From positions 1 through 34,905 of the forward strand of contig JAFPEE010000176.1 in assembly GCA_017389705.1 (NCBI GenBank): a DNA stretch of 34,905 bases, read 5' to 3'. Source of the stretch: Prevotella sp. (GTDB taxonomy: Bacteria > Bacteroidota > Bacteroidia > Bacteroidales > Bacteroidaceae). The translations under genes were made by a program, and so were the position numbers. The notes under the pieces are model-generated. The model saw nothing but the letters and a program-made list of their open reading frames with translations. It did not search any database and was not told the origin of the DNA. Position 1 is the stretch's first letter, and every line of letters starts with the position of its first letter. This document shows positions 21,490-29,665 of the stretch, in pieces.

Positions 21490-22911
21490 ATGCGTAATAA
21501 TACACGAACAAATAGTATTATCATGTATATGATCATAGTGATTGATATTATCATACTCAATACACTATTGTTTTTATTGACAGAATTCCATTCCTGGTTT
21601 CAGTATTGGACTCCGAGTAAGGTTCGTACATTACTGTTGCTAAGCAATATAGCTCTGATAATAGCCGAATATTTCTTTTCGCCTATCATCCAGAAACGTG
21701 TTATCTCTGTTGGAGATATTCTTAAACGTGTTATACGCCTAGCTCTAACACAGTCATTTTTCGCTTTCTTTTTTATGAAATCCTTAAGTTTGGATTTTAT
21801 TGGGGGAAGGTTCCAGTCTCTTTTTTGTCTTTTGTTCTTCTTTTGCGTTTTAATATCAAGGGCTATTGAGAGGTATACCATTAAATCATTTCGTCAAGCA
21901 GGTGGAAACATTCGATATGTGACATTTGTTGGCTCCGATCCAGAATTATTAAATATATATCATCGTCTATATGATGATGCCTCAAAAGGTTATGAGATCC
22001 TAGGCTATTATGCAGATGAAGAAATGGATAACATGCCTATAAATATTAAGCTTATACGACTTGGTTCTATGCAAGAGCTTTTGAGTGGAATAGAGAAGAT
22101 GGAAAAGCCTAAGAATTTGAGTATAGGTGATGAACTCTATGTGTGTATTTCACGTAGAGAACATGATATTGTTCGAAAGATATCAAGTTTCTGTAATCGT
22201 AACGTGGTACGCTTCTATTTTGTACCGATGTCCGTAGAGGTGCTAGGTATTGATCTAAAGCGTGAGTTGTTAGACGATATGGAAGTGTTTACAACTTATG
22301 AGAGTCCTCTGGATAGTCCATTGAATATGCTAATTAAACGATTGTTTGATATCGTATTGGCTATATTGGCTCTACTGCTGATATTACCATTCCTGCCAAT
22401 TATTTGGCTGATTATCAAGATACAGAGCCCTGGACCGCTGTTTTTCAAGCAGGTACGTACGGGACTGGACGGCAAGGACTTCAACATGCTGAAGTTCCGT
22501 TCGATGCACGTGAATGCCGATGCGGACCGTCTGCAGGCAACGAAAGACGACCCGCGGAAGTATCCGTTCGGCAACTTTATGCGCAAGGCGAACATCGACG
22601 AGCTGCCCCAGTTCTGGAATGTGCTGATGGGTGACATGTCCATCGTAGGCCCACGACCGCACATGCTGGCTCATACGGAGCAGTACTCCCAGCTGATAGA
22701 CAAATACATGGTGCGCCACTTTGTGAAGCCTGGTGTCACAGGCTGGGCCCAGGTGACGGGATTCCGTGGTGAGACAAAGGAGCTGTGGCAGATGGAGGGA
22801 CGTGTGAAGCGCGACATCTGGTACATTGAGCACTGGAGCATCTGGCTGGACATCCGCATCATCTGGATGACGGTGAAAAGTATGATTATTCCAGATAAAA
22901 ACGCATATTAA
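21490..22911 (+). CDS. Undecaprenyl-phosphate sugar-phosphate transferase (WcaJ-type)
   Basis: A 473-residue polyprenyl glycosylphosphotransferase that starts the repeat unit by moving a sugar phosphate onto undecaprenyl phosphate at the inner membrane. Four membrane segments lie in residues 10-130, followed by a Rossmann-like CoA-binding-type domain, a further membrane segment (about 285-305) and the catalytic domain with PGPLFFKQVRTG, LKFRSM, DELPQFWNVLMGDMSIVGPRP and KPGVTGWAQVTG. Base composition changes abruptly near 22425: blocks of 60 bases at 22021 and 22141 have 20 G+C each, those at 22501 and 22741 have 37 and 38. The catalytic third therefore appears to have a different origin from the rest. 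Confidence 0.92.
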   Translation: MRNNTRTNSIIMYMIIVIDIIILNTLLFLLTEFHSWFQYWTPSKVRTLLLLSNIALIIAEYFFSPIIQKRVISVGDILKRVIRLALTQSFFAFFFMKSLSLDFIGGRFQSLFCLLFFFCVLISRAIERYTIKSFRQAGGNIRYVTFVGSDPELLNIYHRLYDDASKGYEILGYYADEEMDNMPINIKLIRLGSMQELLSGIEKMEKPKNLSIGDELYVCISRREHDIVRKISSFCNRNVVRFYFVPMSVEVLGIDLKRELLDDMEVFTTYESPLDSPLNMLIKRLFDIVLAILALLLILPFLPIIWLIIKIQSPGPLFFKQVRTGLDGKDFNMLKFRSMHVNADADRLQATKDDPRKYPFGNFMRKANIDELPQFWNVLMGDMSIVGPRPHMLAHTEQYSQLIDKYMVRHFVKPGVTGWAQVTGFRGETKELWQMEGRVKRDIWYIEHWSIWLDIRIIWMTVKSMIIPDKNAY

Positions 22912-22925
22912 TAAAACGAGAATAT

Positions 22926-24239
22926 ATGAAGATTGCAATTGTTGGAACCGGTTATGTAGGTTTGGTTAGCGGAACGTGCTTTGCTGAAATGGGAAGCCAT
23001 GTGACGTGTGTCGATGTGGACGCACAGAAAATAGACAAGCTGAAGCGTGGCGAGATGCCCATCTATGAGCCAGGCCTGGAGGAGTTGGTGCGTAGGAATG
23101 TGGAGTATGAGCGTCTGCACTTCACGACAGACCTTACCGAGGTGCTGGACGATGTGGAGGTGGTGTTCTCGGCCGTTGGTACGCCCCCGGATGAGGACGG
23201 CAGTGCCGACCTGAAATATGTATTGGCCGTGGCCCGTCAGTTTGGTCAGAACATCAAGAAGTACACCATTCTGGTAACTAAGTCGACGGTACCTGTGGGC
23301 ACAGCCAAGAAGGTGAAGGCCGCCATTCAGGAGGAGCTGGGCAAGCGTGGTGTGGACATTCCCTTCGACGTGGCCAGCAACCCTGAGTTTCTGAAGGAGG
23401 GCGCTGCCATCAAGGACTTCATGTCGCCCGACCGTGTGGTGGTGGGTACGGAGTCGGAGCGTGCCCGTGAGGTGATGACGCGACTGTATAAGCCTTTCCT
23501 GATTAATAACTTCCGTGTCATCTTTATGGACATCCCCTCTGCCGAAATGACAAAATATGCGGCCAATGCCATGCTGGCTACCCGCATTTCGTTTATGAAC
23601 GACATTGCCAACCTGTGCGAACGGGTTGGGGCTAACGTGGACAGCGTTCGCAAGGGTATAGGCACTGACAGCCGCATAGGCAGTAAGTTCCTTTATGCCG
23701 GCTGTGGCTATGGCGGTAGTTGTTTCCCAAAAGATGTGAAAGCCCTGCTGCATACGGGGTTGGACAATGCTTACCACATGGAAGTGATAGAGGCTGTGGA
23801 GCGTGTGAACGAGCGTCAGAAGTCGATAGTCTACGACAAGATTATCAAGGCTGTAGGCTCGGTGAATGGTAAGACCATTGCTCTGCTTGGACTGGCCTTC
23901 AAGCCTGAGACTGACGACATGCGTGAGGCACTAGCCTTGGTGGTCATCGACAAGCTGCTAAAGGAAGGTGCCAAGATACGTGTGTTTGACCCAGTAGCCA
24001 TGGAAGAGTGTCGTCGTCGTATAGGCGATGCGGTGGTCTACTGTAAGAATATGTATGATGCTGCTGATGGTGCCGACGTCTTTGCGCTGATGACTGAGTG
24101 GCGCCAGTTCCGTATGCCTTCATGGAATGTCATCCGGAAGGTGATGACTGGCAATGTGGTGGTCGATGGGCGCAACATTTACGACCGCCAGGAGCTGGAA
24201 GAGATGGGATTCATCTATACCCGAATTGGAGAGAAATAA
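22926..24239 (+). CDS. ugd: UDP-glucose 6-dehydrogenase
   Basis: A 437-residue cytoplasmic enzyme that oxidises UDP-glucose to UDP-glucuronic acid with two NAD+. The NAD-binding loop GTGYVGLVSG (7-16), the central SNPEFLKEG and the catalytic cysteine Cys266 in GYGGSCFPKD are all present, as is the C-terminal nucleotide-sugar domain with GLAFKPETDDMRE. Length is normal. It lies 14 bases after the sugar-phosphate transferase and shares its high G+C. It suggests that the capsule contains glucuronic acid or a sugar derived from it, such as galacturonic acid or xylose. Confidence 0.95.
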   Translation: MKIAIVGTGYVGLVSGTCFAEMGSHVTCVDVDAQKIDKLKRGEMPIYEPGLEELVRRNVEYERLHFTTDLTEVLDDVEVVFSAVGTPPDEDGSADLKYVLAVARQFGQNIKKYTILVTKSTVPVGTAKKVKAAIQEELGKRGVDIPFDVASNPEFLKEGAAIKDFMSPDRVVVGTESERAREVMTRLYKPFLINNFRVIFMDIPSAEMTKYAANAMLATRISFMNDIANLCERVGANVDSVRKGIGTDSRIGSKFLYAGCGYGGSCFPKDVKALLHTGLDNAYHMEVIEAVERVNERQKSIVYDKIIKAVGSVNGKTIALLGLAFKPETDDMREALALVVIDKLLKEGAKIRVFDPVAMEECRRRIGDAVVYCKNMYDAADGADVFALMTEWRQFRMPSWNVIRKVMTGNVVVDGRNIYDRQELEEMGFIYTRIGEK

Positions 24240-24257
24240 TTAAAAAAGAATACAACC

Positions 24258-25163
24258 ATGATGAGAGCTATTAAAGGATTATTGTTGTCGTTGTTGACTG
24301 CCGTGCTGGTAGGCTGCGGAACGACCAAGACGGTGCCTATTACGGGACGTCAGCAGAACCTGCTGGTAACCGACGGTGAGATGCTCAGCTTGTCGACCCA
24401 GCAGTATAGTGAGTATATGAAGACTGCCAAGCCTTCGACCAATGCAGCCAATACGGCTATGGTGAAGCGGGTAGGGCAGCGGTTGGCGACAGCTGTGGAG
24501 ACCTACCTGAAGAACAATGGCATGGCCGAGGATGTGCAGAACTACAAGTGGCAGTTCAACCTGGTGCAGGACCAGAATGTCAATGCCTGGTGTATGCCCG
24601 GTGGACTGATCTGCGTCTACGAGGGCTTGCTCCCTGTCACGCAGGACGAGGCATCGCTGGCCATTGTGATGGGACATGAGATAGCCCATGCCGTGGCTCG
24701 TCACTCTGCTGAGCAGTACAGTACGCAGGTGAAGCAGCAGTATGGCATGCAGGCCGGTACGGTGCTGGCCAGTGTGTTGGGAGCTGGTGGCAATACCATT
24801 GCTGCAGGACAGACCATTCTGTCACAGGGCTTGGGCTTGCAGAACCTGCACTACTCTCGCAACCACGAGAGTGAGGCCGACCACCTGGGCATCATCTTTG
24901 CGGCAATGGCAGGCTATGATCCTCAGGTAGCTGTCAACTTCTGGCAGCGTATGTCGGCCCAGAGTTCAAACAAGACTGCAGAGTTTCTGAGCAGTCACCC
25001 CTCGGATGCCACCCGTATCAAGCAGATACAGGGCTGGATGCCTGAGGCACTGAAATACTATAAGGGCCAGTCCGCCTCTTCTAGTGCTTCTGGTAAGTCG
25101 AGTTCCTCTAGCATTCCCAAGACGACAAAGACCATTCACATATCAAGCAAGAAAAAGAAATGA
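24258..25163 (+). CDS. M48-family metallopeptidase, lipoprotein
   Basis: A 301-residue zinc endopeptidase. The N-terminus is a lipoprotein signal with lipobox LVGC (Cys20), so it should be anchored to a membrane facing the periplasm. The zinc site HEIAH spans residues 140-144, and NHESEAD (202-208) supplies the third ligand, Glu204. The order matches BepA/LoiP-type periplasmic quality-control proteases, but without the TPR domain. The C-terminus is a Ser/Lys-rich tail. It lies 18 bases after ugd and overlaps the next peptidase gene by four bases, so the two are co-translated. It may have a role in envelope maintenance, possibly in assembly of outer-membrane export proteins. Confidence 0.9.
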   Translation: MMRAIKGLLLSLLTAVLVGCGTTKTVPITGRQQNLLVTDGEMLSLSTQQYSEYMKTAKPSTNAANTAMVKRVGQRLATAVETYLKNNGMAEDVQNYKWQFNLVQDQNVNAWCMPGGLICVYEGLLPVTQDEASLAIVMGHEIAHAVARHSAEQYSTQVKQQYGMQAGTVLASVLGAGGNTIAAGQTILSQGLGLQNLHYSRNHESEADHLGIIFAAMAGYDPQVAVNFWQRMSAQSSNKTAEFLSSHPSDATRIKQIQGWMPEALKYYKGQSASSSASGKSSSSSIPKTTKTIHISSKKKK

Positions 25164-26560
25164 AGAGAAACATATTGTTAGGTTTAGGTTTGGTGGCTAC
25201 GCTGGCTGCGGGAGCCCAGACCAAGGAGGGAGGCATCTCAGCCGAGATGCTCAGTCAAATAGAGCAGCAGAATGCGCCTACAGCCTCTGACCGTGCCCTG
25301 CGTAATGCGCTGGCAGCCAATGCTATCGACCTGCTGGCCAAGAATCAGGCACATGCCGGAGAGCTGGATACCTACTTCAGCGTGGAAACCAAGAAACAGT
25401 CGATTACCGACCAGAAGTCGAGTGGCCGCTGTTGGATGTTCAGCGGACTGAATGTGCTACGCTCCAACTTTGCCCAGCGTACGGACTCGCTCTCCGTGGT
25501 GTTGTCGCAAGACTACCTGTTCTTCTGGGACCAGCTGGAGAAGGCGAACCTGATGCTGCAGGGTGTGATAGATACGGGCAAGAAACCCATTGACGACCAG
25601 CGTGTGCAGTTCTTCTTCCACTATCCGCTGAACGATGGCGGTACGTTCTGTGGTGTGGCCGACCTGGCCGAGAAATACGGTCTGGTACCTGCTGCCGTAC
25701 GTCCGGAAACCTATTCGGCTGACAATACATCGAAGATGTCGAGCATCATCAAGTCGAAGCTGCGTGAGCAAGGGCTGGAGTTGCGCAAGATGGTGGCTGA
25801 AGGTAAGAAGACTAAGGATATTCAGCAGCGCAAGACACAGATGCTTAGCGAGGTATACCATATGCTGGTTATCACCTTGGGTGAGCCGGTGAAGGAGTTT
25901 ACCTACGCCTTCAAGGACAAGAACGGCAAGGCTCTGACGACACCGAGGAAGTACACACCGAAGGAGTTCTATCAGGAGATTGTGGGTGGTCCGCTGAACG
26001 GCACCTTCATCATGGTGATGAACGACCCCCGCAGGGAGTACTACAAGACCTATGAGGTGGAGTACGACCGTCACACCTACGACGGACATAACTGGAAGTA
26101 CCTGAACCTGCCAATGGAGGATATCGAGACGCTGGCCATCGCCTCGCTGAAGGATGGCCGTAAGCTGTACTCGAGCTACGATGTCGGAAAGCAGCTGGAC
26201 CGCCAGCGTGGCTATTGCGACCTGGAGAATTTCGACTACGCGTCGCTGTTCAATACCACATTCACGATGAACAAGGCGGAACGTATTGCGACCTTTGACA
26301 GCGGTTCCACACATGCCATGACGCTGACGGCAGTAGACCTGGATAAGGATGGGAATGCGCTGAAGTGGAAGGTGGAGAACTCGTGGGGCAAGGACTGGGG
26401 ACAGCAGGGCTGTCTCATCATGTCGGCACGCTGGTTCCGTGAGTATATGTTCCGCTTGGTAGTCAACAAGAAGTACGTCAGCGAGAAGCTGCTGAAAGAC
26501 TACGAGCAGAAACCCATCATGGTGATGCCTGAGGATCCGTTGTTCCTACTTGACGAGTAG
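25160..26560 (+). CDS. Secreted C1-type (bleomycin hydrolase-like) cysteine peptidase
   Basis: A 466-residue cysteine aminopeptidase of the PepC/bleomycin hydrolase type. Residues 1-19 form a signal peptide (MKRNILLGLGLVATLAAGA), unlike the cytosolic PepC enzymes, so it should act outside the cytoplasm. The catalytic triad is intact: Cys91 in SSGRCWMFSG, His385 in GSTHAMTL and Asn407 in VENSWG. It starts inside the stop of the M48 gene (ATGA). Its 3' end overlaps the 3' end of copA by 15 bases on the opposite strand. The substrate is unknown; uptake-linked peptide degradation is a reasonable guess. Confidence 0.92.
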   Translation: MKRNILLGLGLVATLAAGAQTKEGGISAEMLSQIEQQNAPTASDRALRNALAANAIDLLAKNQAHAGELDTYFSVETKKQSITDQKSSGRCWMFSGLNVLRSNFAQRTDSLSVVLSQDYLFFWDQLEKANLMLQGVIDTGKKPIDDQRVQFFFHYPLNDGGTFCGVADLAEKYGLVPAAVRPETYSADNTSKMSSIIKSKLREQGLELRKMVAEGKKTKDIQQRKTQMLSEVYHMLVITLGEPVKEFTYAFKDKNGKALTTPRKYTPKEFYQEIVGGPLNGTFIMVMNDPRREYYKTYEVEYDRHTYDGHNWKYLNLPMEDIETLAIASLKDGRKLYSSYDVGKQLDRQRGYCDLENFDYASLFNTTFTMNKAERIATFDSGSTHAMTLTAVDLDKDGNALKWKVENSWGKDWGQQGCLIMSARWFREYMFRLVVNKKYVSEKLLKDYEQKPIMVMPEDPLFLLDE

Positions 26561-28444
26561 CTTCAGCCGGAGACTGTTGAGCACGACACTTACTGAGCTC
26601 ATGGCCATCAGGGCCGAAGCCCACATGGGCGTAATCTGTAATGCGAGCCACCCCTCACCTTCAAGGTCGAAGAGGGTGGCTCCGCCTTTTAACAGGCCTG
26701 CTGCCAAGGGGATGCAGATGAGGTTATAGATGAAGGCCAAGAAGAGATTCTGGTGAATCATGCCTACTGTCTTCTTAGACAGGTCGATGGCCTCAGGGAT
26801 ACGACGCAGGTCGTTGCCCATGAGTGTCACCTGGGCTACATCCATGGCTACGTCAGTACCCTTGCCCATGGCAATACTGACATCGGCACAGGCCAGGGCC
26901 TGCGAGTCGTTGATGCCATCGCCCACCATCGCCACCCGGTGTCCCTGTGCCTGTAGCTCGCGAATCAGGTTCTCCTTGTCCTGTGGCAGCACCTGACTGC
27001 GGTAATGGCTGATATGAGCCTGCTGGGCGATGGGAGAAACACGTTCCTCTTTGTCGCCACTCATCATATAGACCTCGATGCCCAATTGGTGCAGCAGGTC
27101 GATGGCCTCAGTGGCATGAGGCTTTAGTTGTTCGTCAGTATCAGTGGGCTGAGTGAGGGTGCCCGTCTTGTCGACCACCATGGCATCGACCTTCCGCAGC
27201 TGTTCCAAGGCTGTGGCATCCTTGATGAGTATGTTCTTTTCGGCCGCCTTGCCGATGCCCACCATGAGGGCTGTCGGGGTGGCCAGTCCCATGGCACAGG
27301 GACAGGCGATGACCAGTACGCTGACAGCAGAGAGGATGGCCTGTGGCAGGTATTCGTGACCTCCGATGAGGTACCACGCCAGGAAGGTGAGCAGGGCAAT
27401 GCCTCCTACGGCAGGAACGAAGATGAGGGCTATGCGGTCTACAATATGCTGAACGGGAGCCTTTGAGCCTTGGGCCTCCTGTACCATGCGGATCATGTTG
27501 GCAAGGACAGTCTTCTGACCTACTTCCTCAGCACGGAAGCGGAAAGTTCCTTCTCTGACAATGGTGCCTGTCAGTACTTTGTCGCCCCTATGTTTTTCTA
27601 CGGCAATGGCTTCGCCAGTCATCATGCTCTCGTCAATGTAAGCGACAGAGTCGCCTACCAGCGAACCATCGACAGGAATCTTCTCGCCTGGTCGTACCTC
27701 AATGGTGTCACCTTTCTGGAGAGCAGAAAGAGGAACTTCAACCACCGTGCCGTTATCGACCAGGTGAGCAGTCTTAGGCTGAAGTCCCATCAGTGATCGG
27801 ATAGCTGATGCAGTACCGTGCTTGGCACGTTCCTCTAACAGTCGGCCTGTCAGGACGAAGGTGATAATCATGACAGAAGCATCGAACCACGTGTGCCACT
27901 CGATGCCCTGACTGCCCCAATAGCTGTCGCCCCAGAAGGTGTTGAAGGTGCTGAACAGGAACGAGATGCCCGTAGAGAGAGCTACTAGCGTGTCCATATT
28001 GGCAGAGCCATGCAGTAGCTGACGGAAAGCATTGACATAGAACTGCCGTCCGCAGTACATCAGGTTGAGGAGTGAGAGGATGAGCATGACTTGGTTGGCC
28101 ATATCTCGCGTACCTATATTAATATAGCCCATGGAGATGGCCATGACGAGGAGAGCAAAGAGCCACGACATGCATACCTTGGTACAGAGTGACTTGTAGG
28201 TCTGGCACTCGATGGCCTCGACATTGCGGTCTTCTTCGATGACCATGTCGTAACCTATCTTGCCGAGGTTCTCCTTCATCTGCTCAAGGGTGATAACCTG
28301 CGGGTCGTATTCCACCAAAGCAGTACGGGAGGGTAGGTTGACGGTTGCCGACTGGATGCCCTCAAGGGCGTTCAGCTTCTGCTCTACTCGTGCAGAACAT
28401 CCTGCACACATCATGCCTAATATGGCTATCGTTTTCTTTTCCAT
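26546..28444 (-). CDS. copA: Cu+-type P1B ATPase lacking the nucleotide-binding domain
   Basis: A 632-residue inner-membrane copper exporter by motif content. One metal-binding domain has GMMCAGC (Cys13, Cys16); TGE (276-278) lies in the actuator domain; CPC (381-383) is in membrane helix 6; the phosphorylated Asp425 is in DKTGT; GDK (463-465) and GDGIND (508-513) follow; YN (573-574) and MAMSS (613-617) match the Cu+ signatures of helices 7 and 8. Between Asp425 and GDK only 38 residues remain, where CopA proteins normally carry the whole nucleotide-binding domain with its SEHPL motif, roughly 100 residues more. The frame is unbroken, so this is not a simple frameshift. Normal P1B ATPases are about 730-740 residues. 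Near-leaderless start. Confidence 0.9.
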   Translation of the reverse strand: MEKKTIAILGMMCAGCSARVEQKLNALEGIQSATVNLPSRTALVEYDPQVITLEQMKENLGKIGYDMVIEEDRNVEAIECQTYKSLCTKVCMSWLFALLVMAISMGYINIGTRDMANQVMLILSLLNLMYCGRQFYVNAFRQLLHGSANMDTLVALSTGISFLFSTFNTFWGDSYWGSQGIEWHTWFDASVMIITFVLTGRLLEERAKHGTASAIRSLMGLQPKTAHLVDNGTVVEVPLSALQKGDTIEVRPGEKIPVDGSLVGDSVAYIDESMMTGEAIAVEKHRGDKVLTGTIVREGTFRFRAEEVGQKTVLANMIRMVQEAQGSKAPVQHIVDRIALIFVPAVGGIALLTFLAWYLIGGHEYLPQAILSAVSVLVIACPCAMGLATPTALMVGIGKAAEKNILIKDATALEQLRKVDAMVVDKTGTLTQPTDTDEQLKPHATEAIDLLHQLGIEVYMMSGDKEERVSPIAQQAHISHYRSQVLPQDKENLIRELQAQGHRVAMVGDGINDSQALACADVSIAMGKGTDVAMDVAQVTLMGNDLRRIPEAIDLSKKTVGMIHQNLFLAFIYNLICIPLAAGLLKGGATLFDLEGEGWLALQITPMWASALMAMSSVSVVLNSLRLKLLVK

Positions 28445-28451
28445 GACGCGG

Positions 28452-28459
28452 CAAAGGTA
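28452..28459 (-). promoter_or_regulatory. -7 element of copA
   Basis: TACCTTTG on the minus strand (28459-28452) ends seven bases before the copA ATG (28444). Transcription would begin at or within a few bases of the start codon. No good -33 element is at the expected spacing. The start cannot be moved downstream without losing the GMMCAGC metal site. Confidence 0.5.
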
Positions 28460-28503
28460 GAAAATATTTATGAATTATACGTGATTAATTGCAAAATATT
28501 GCG

Positions 28504-28511
28504 TATATTTG
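28504..28511 (+). promoter_or_regulatory. -7 element of the potassium channel gene
   Basis: TATATTTG (28504-28511) fits TAnnTTTG; no TTTG is found at the right -33 spacing. It is divergent from the copA promoter 45 bases away. It supports the ATG at 28539 over an upstream TTG at 28509, which would overlap the promoter itself. Confidence 0.45.
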
Positions 28512-28538
28512 CAACCGAATTGCAAAAAAGTCATCAGT

Positions 28539-29354
28539 ATGAAGAAACCACATTGGCTTGAGAAAGAGCGACTCTATAGCATTATGTTCGAGTCGGAAAA
28601 ACCCATAGGACGAATCTTCGATATGGCGGTCATGATAGCGATATCGCTGAGTATCATTATCTCCTTTATTGAGACTGTCCCCTCGCTGGCTCATACGTAT
28701 AAGTTTATACTGGAGATACTGGAGTATCTGCTCACCTTTTTCTTTACCTTAGAGTACATAGGCCGTGTGTACTGCTCACCACGCAGAAAGGAATATGTGC
28801 TGAGCTTCTTTGGCATTATTGACTTGCTGTCCATCTTGCCGCCATACCTCTCTTACTTCCTGCCTAATGCGAGGTACATGATTTTGCTGCGTTCATTCCG
28901 CTTCATCCGTATTTTTCGTGTATTCAAGTTGTTCAGCTTCATCAATGAGGGCTACATACTGATGCACTCGCTTCAGAAGAGTCTTACCAAGATATCCGTC
29001 TACTTCTTGTTTGTGCTGATTCTGGTTACTTGCTTGGGAACGCTGATGTTTATGGTGGAAAGTGGTCAGCCCAACACGCAGTTCACCGACCTGGCGACAT
29101 CGGTCTATTGGGCTATTGTCACGATGACCACCGTAGGATATGGCGACATTACCCCAGTGACACCTGTCGGGCGGCTGTTGTCGGCATTTGTCATGCTGCT
29201 GGGTTATACCATCATTGCCGTACCTACGGGTATCGTTACTGCAAATATTATCGACGAGACGAAGGAAAAGCCTAAGGATGGCCATTGTCCGCGTTGTGAC
29301 GCTATGGTTCGCAAGCACGACCACTACTGTTCGCACTGCGGAGAAAAACTGTAA
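28539..29354 (+). CDS. Voltage-gated-type potassium channel (ion transport family)
   Basis: A 271-residue inner-membrane channel with the Kv architecture. Segments S1-S4 occupy about residues 25-145; S4 carries regularly spaced arginines (LLRSFRFIRIFRVFKLF). The pore loop TMTTVGYGDITPVT contains the selectivity filter TVGYGD, and S6 follows (LLSAFVMLLGYTIIAVPTGIV). The C-terminal 30 residues are a zinc ribbon with two CxxC motifs (CPRC and CSHC). Physiological role is not known: membrane potential or osmotic control is likely. The frame is open upstream to a TTG at 28509, but the ATG is preferred. Monocistronic. Confidence 0.9.
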   Translation: MKKPHWLEKERLYSIMFESEKPIGRIFDMAVMIAISLSIIISFIETVPSLAHTYKFILEILEYLLTFFFTLEYIGRVYCSPRRKEYVLSFFGIIDLLSILPPYLSYFLPNARYMILLRSFRFIRIFRVFKLFSFINEGYILMHSLQKSLTKISVYFLFVLILVTCLGTLMFMVESGQPNTQFTDLATSVYWAIVTMTTVGYGDITPVTPVGRLLSAFVMLLGYTIIAVPTGIVTANIIDETKEKPKDGHCPRCDAMVRKHDHYCSHCGEKL

Positions 29355-29443
29355 TGGGAAGTGCATTTGAGGTGCATTACTGTTGCTTTCAAGGGACAAA
29401 ATGAATAAAATGTAAGCAAAATCACAAAATTTCTTTCATTTTA

Positions 29444-29475
29444 TTTGTGTGTTTCGCAAAAAAGCGTTATTTTTG
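29444..29475 (+). promoter_or_regulatory. Promoter of the aromatic amino acid operon
   Basis: TTTG (29444-29447), 20 bases, then TATTTTTG (29468-29475): a full consensus match. Transcription would begin near 29482, about 21 bases before the leader peptide. Confidence 0.8.
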
Positions 29476-29502
29476 CAGCCAGTTAGCAAAACTAAGAGAA
29501 AT

Positions 29503-29580
29503 ATGACAATGTTAAACGCTTACTTTTACGGCTATTATTTTTACTTTGCAGGCACCTGTGGAGCGGAAGACCGTATGTAA
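29503..29580 (+). CDS. Tyr/Phe-rich leader peptide of the pheA operon
   Basis: A 25-residue ORF starting MTMLNA and containing YFYGYYFYF (residues 7-15), in which eight of nine residues are Tyr (five) or Phe (three), then AGTCGAEDRM. It lies 21 bases after the predicted transcription start and 85 bases before pheA, immediately before a terminator. This is the classical form of a leader peptide whose translation speed reports charged tRNA-Phe and tRNA-Tyr levels. It is too short for usual gene finders. Confidence 0.88.
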   Translation: MTMLNAYFYGYYFYFAGTCGAEDRM

Positions 29581-29657
29581 GAAATAAAGAGAAGAAATAA
29601 AAAAGAAAAATGAAATAAGGTCCCGCTTCACAACCCAGTGAAAGCGGGAATTTTTTT
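29558..29657 (+). promoter_or_regulatory. Transcription attenuator: antiterminator and terminator
   Basis: The terminator is TCCCGCTTCAC (29621-29631) with GTGAAAGCGGGA (29639-29649), followed by seven T (29651-29657). The 5' arm with its upstream bases GG (29619-29631) can alternatively pair with GTGGAGCGGAAGACC (29558-29572), which overlaps the leader peptide codons just after the Tyr/Phe run: GTG-CAC, G-T wobble, AGCGG-CCGCT, AA bulge, GACC-GGTC. A ribosome stalled on the Tyr/Phe codons would leave that segment free (antitermination); one that reaches the stop at 29580 would cover it and let the terminator form. Confidence 0.85.
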
Positions 29658-29665
29658 AAGAAGAT

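Noticed and set aside
22908-23777. Long antisense frame (289 codons) opposite ugd
   Set aside because: Ugd is unmistakable in the forward frame; the reverse frame is His-rich with no domain.
25457-26314. Long antisense frame (285 codons) opposite the C1 peptidase
   Set aside because: The plus-strand gene has an intact catalytic triad and signal peptide; the antisense frame is a by-product of G+C-rich codon use.
27110-27172. Frameshift or pseudogene in copA
   Set aside because: The frame is continuous and P-domain motifs downstream of the gap are intact; a clean domain loss explains it better.
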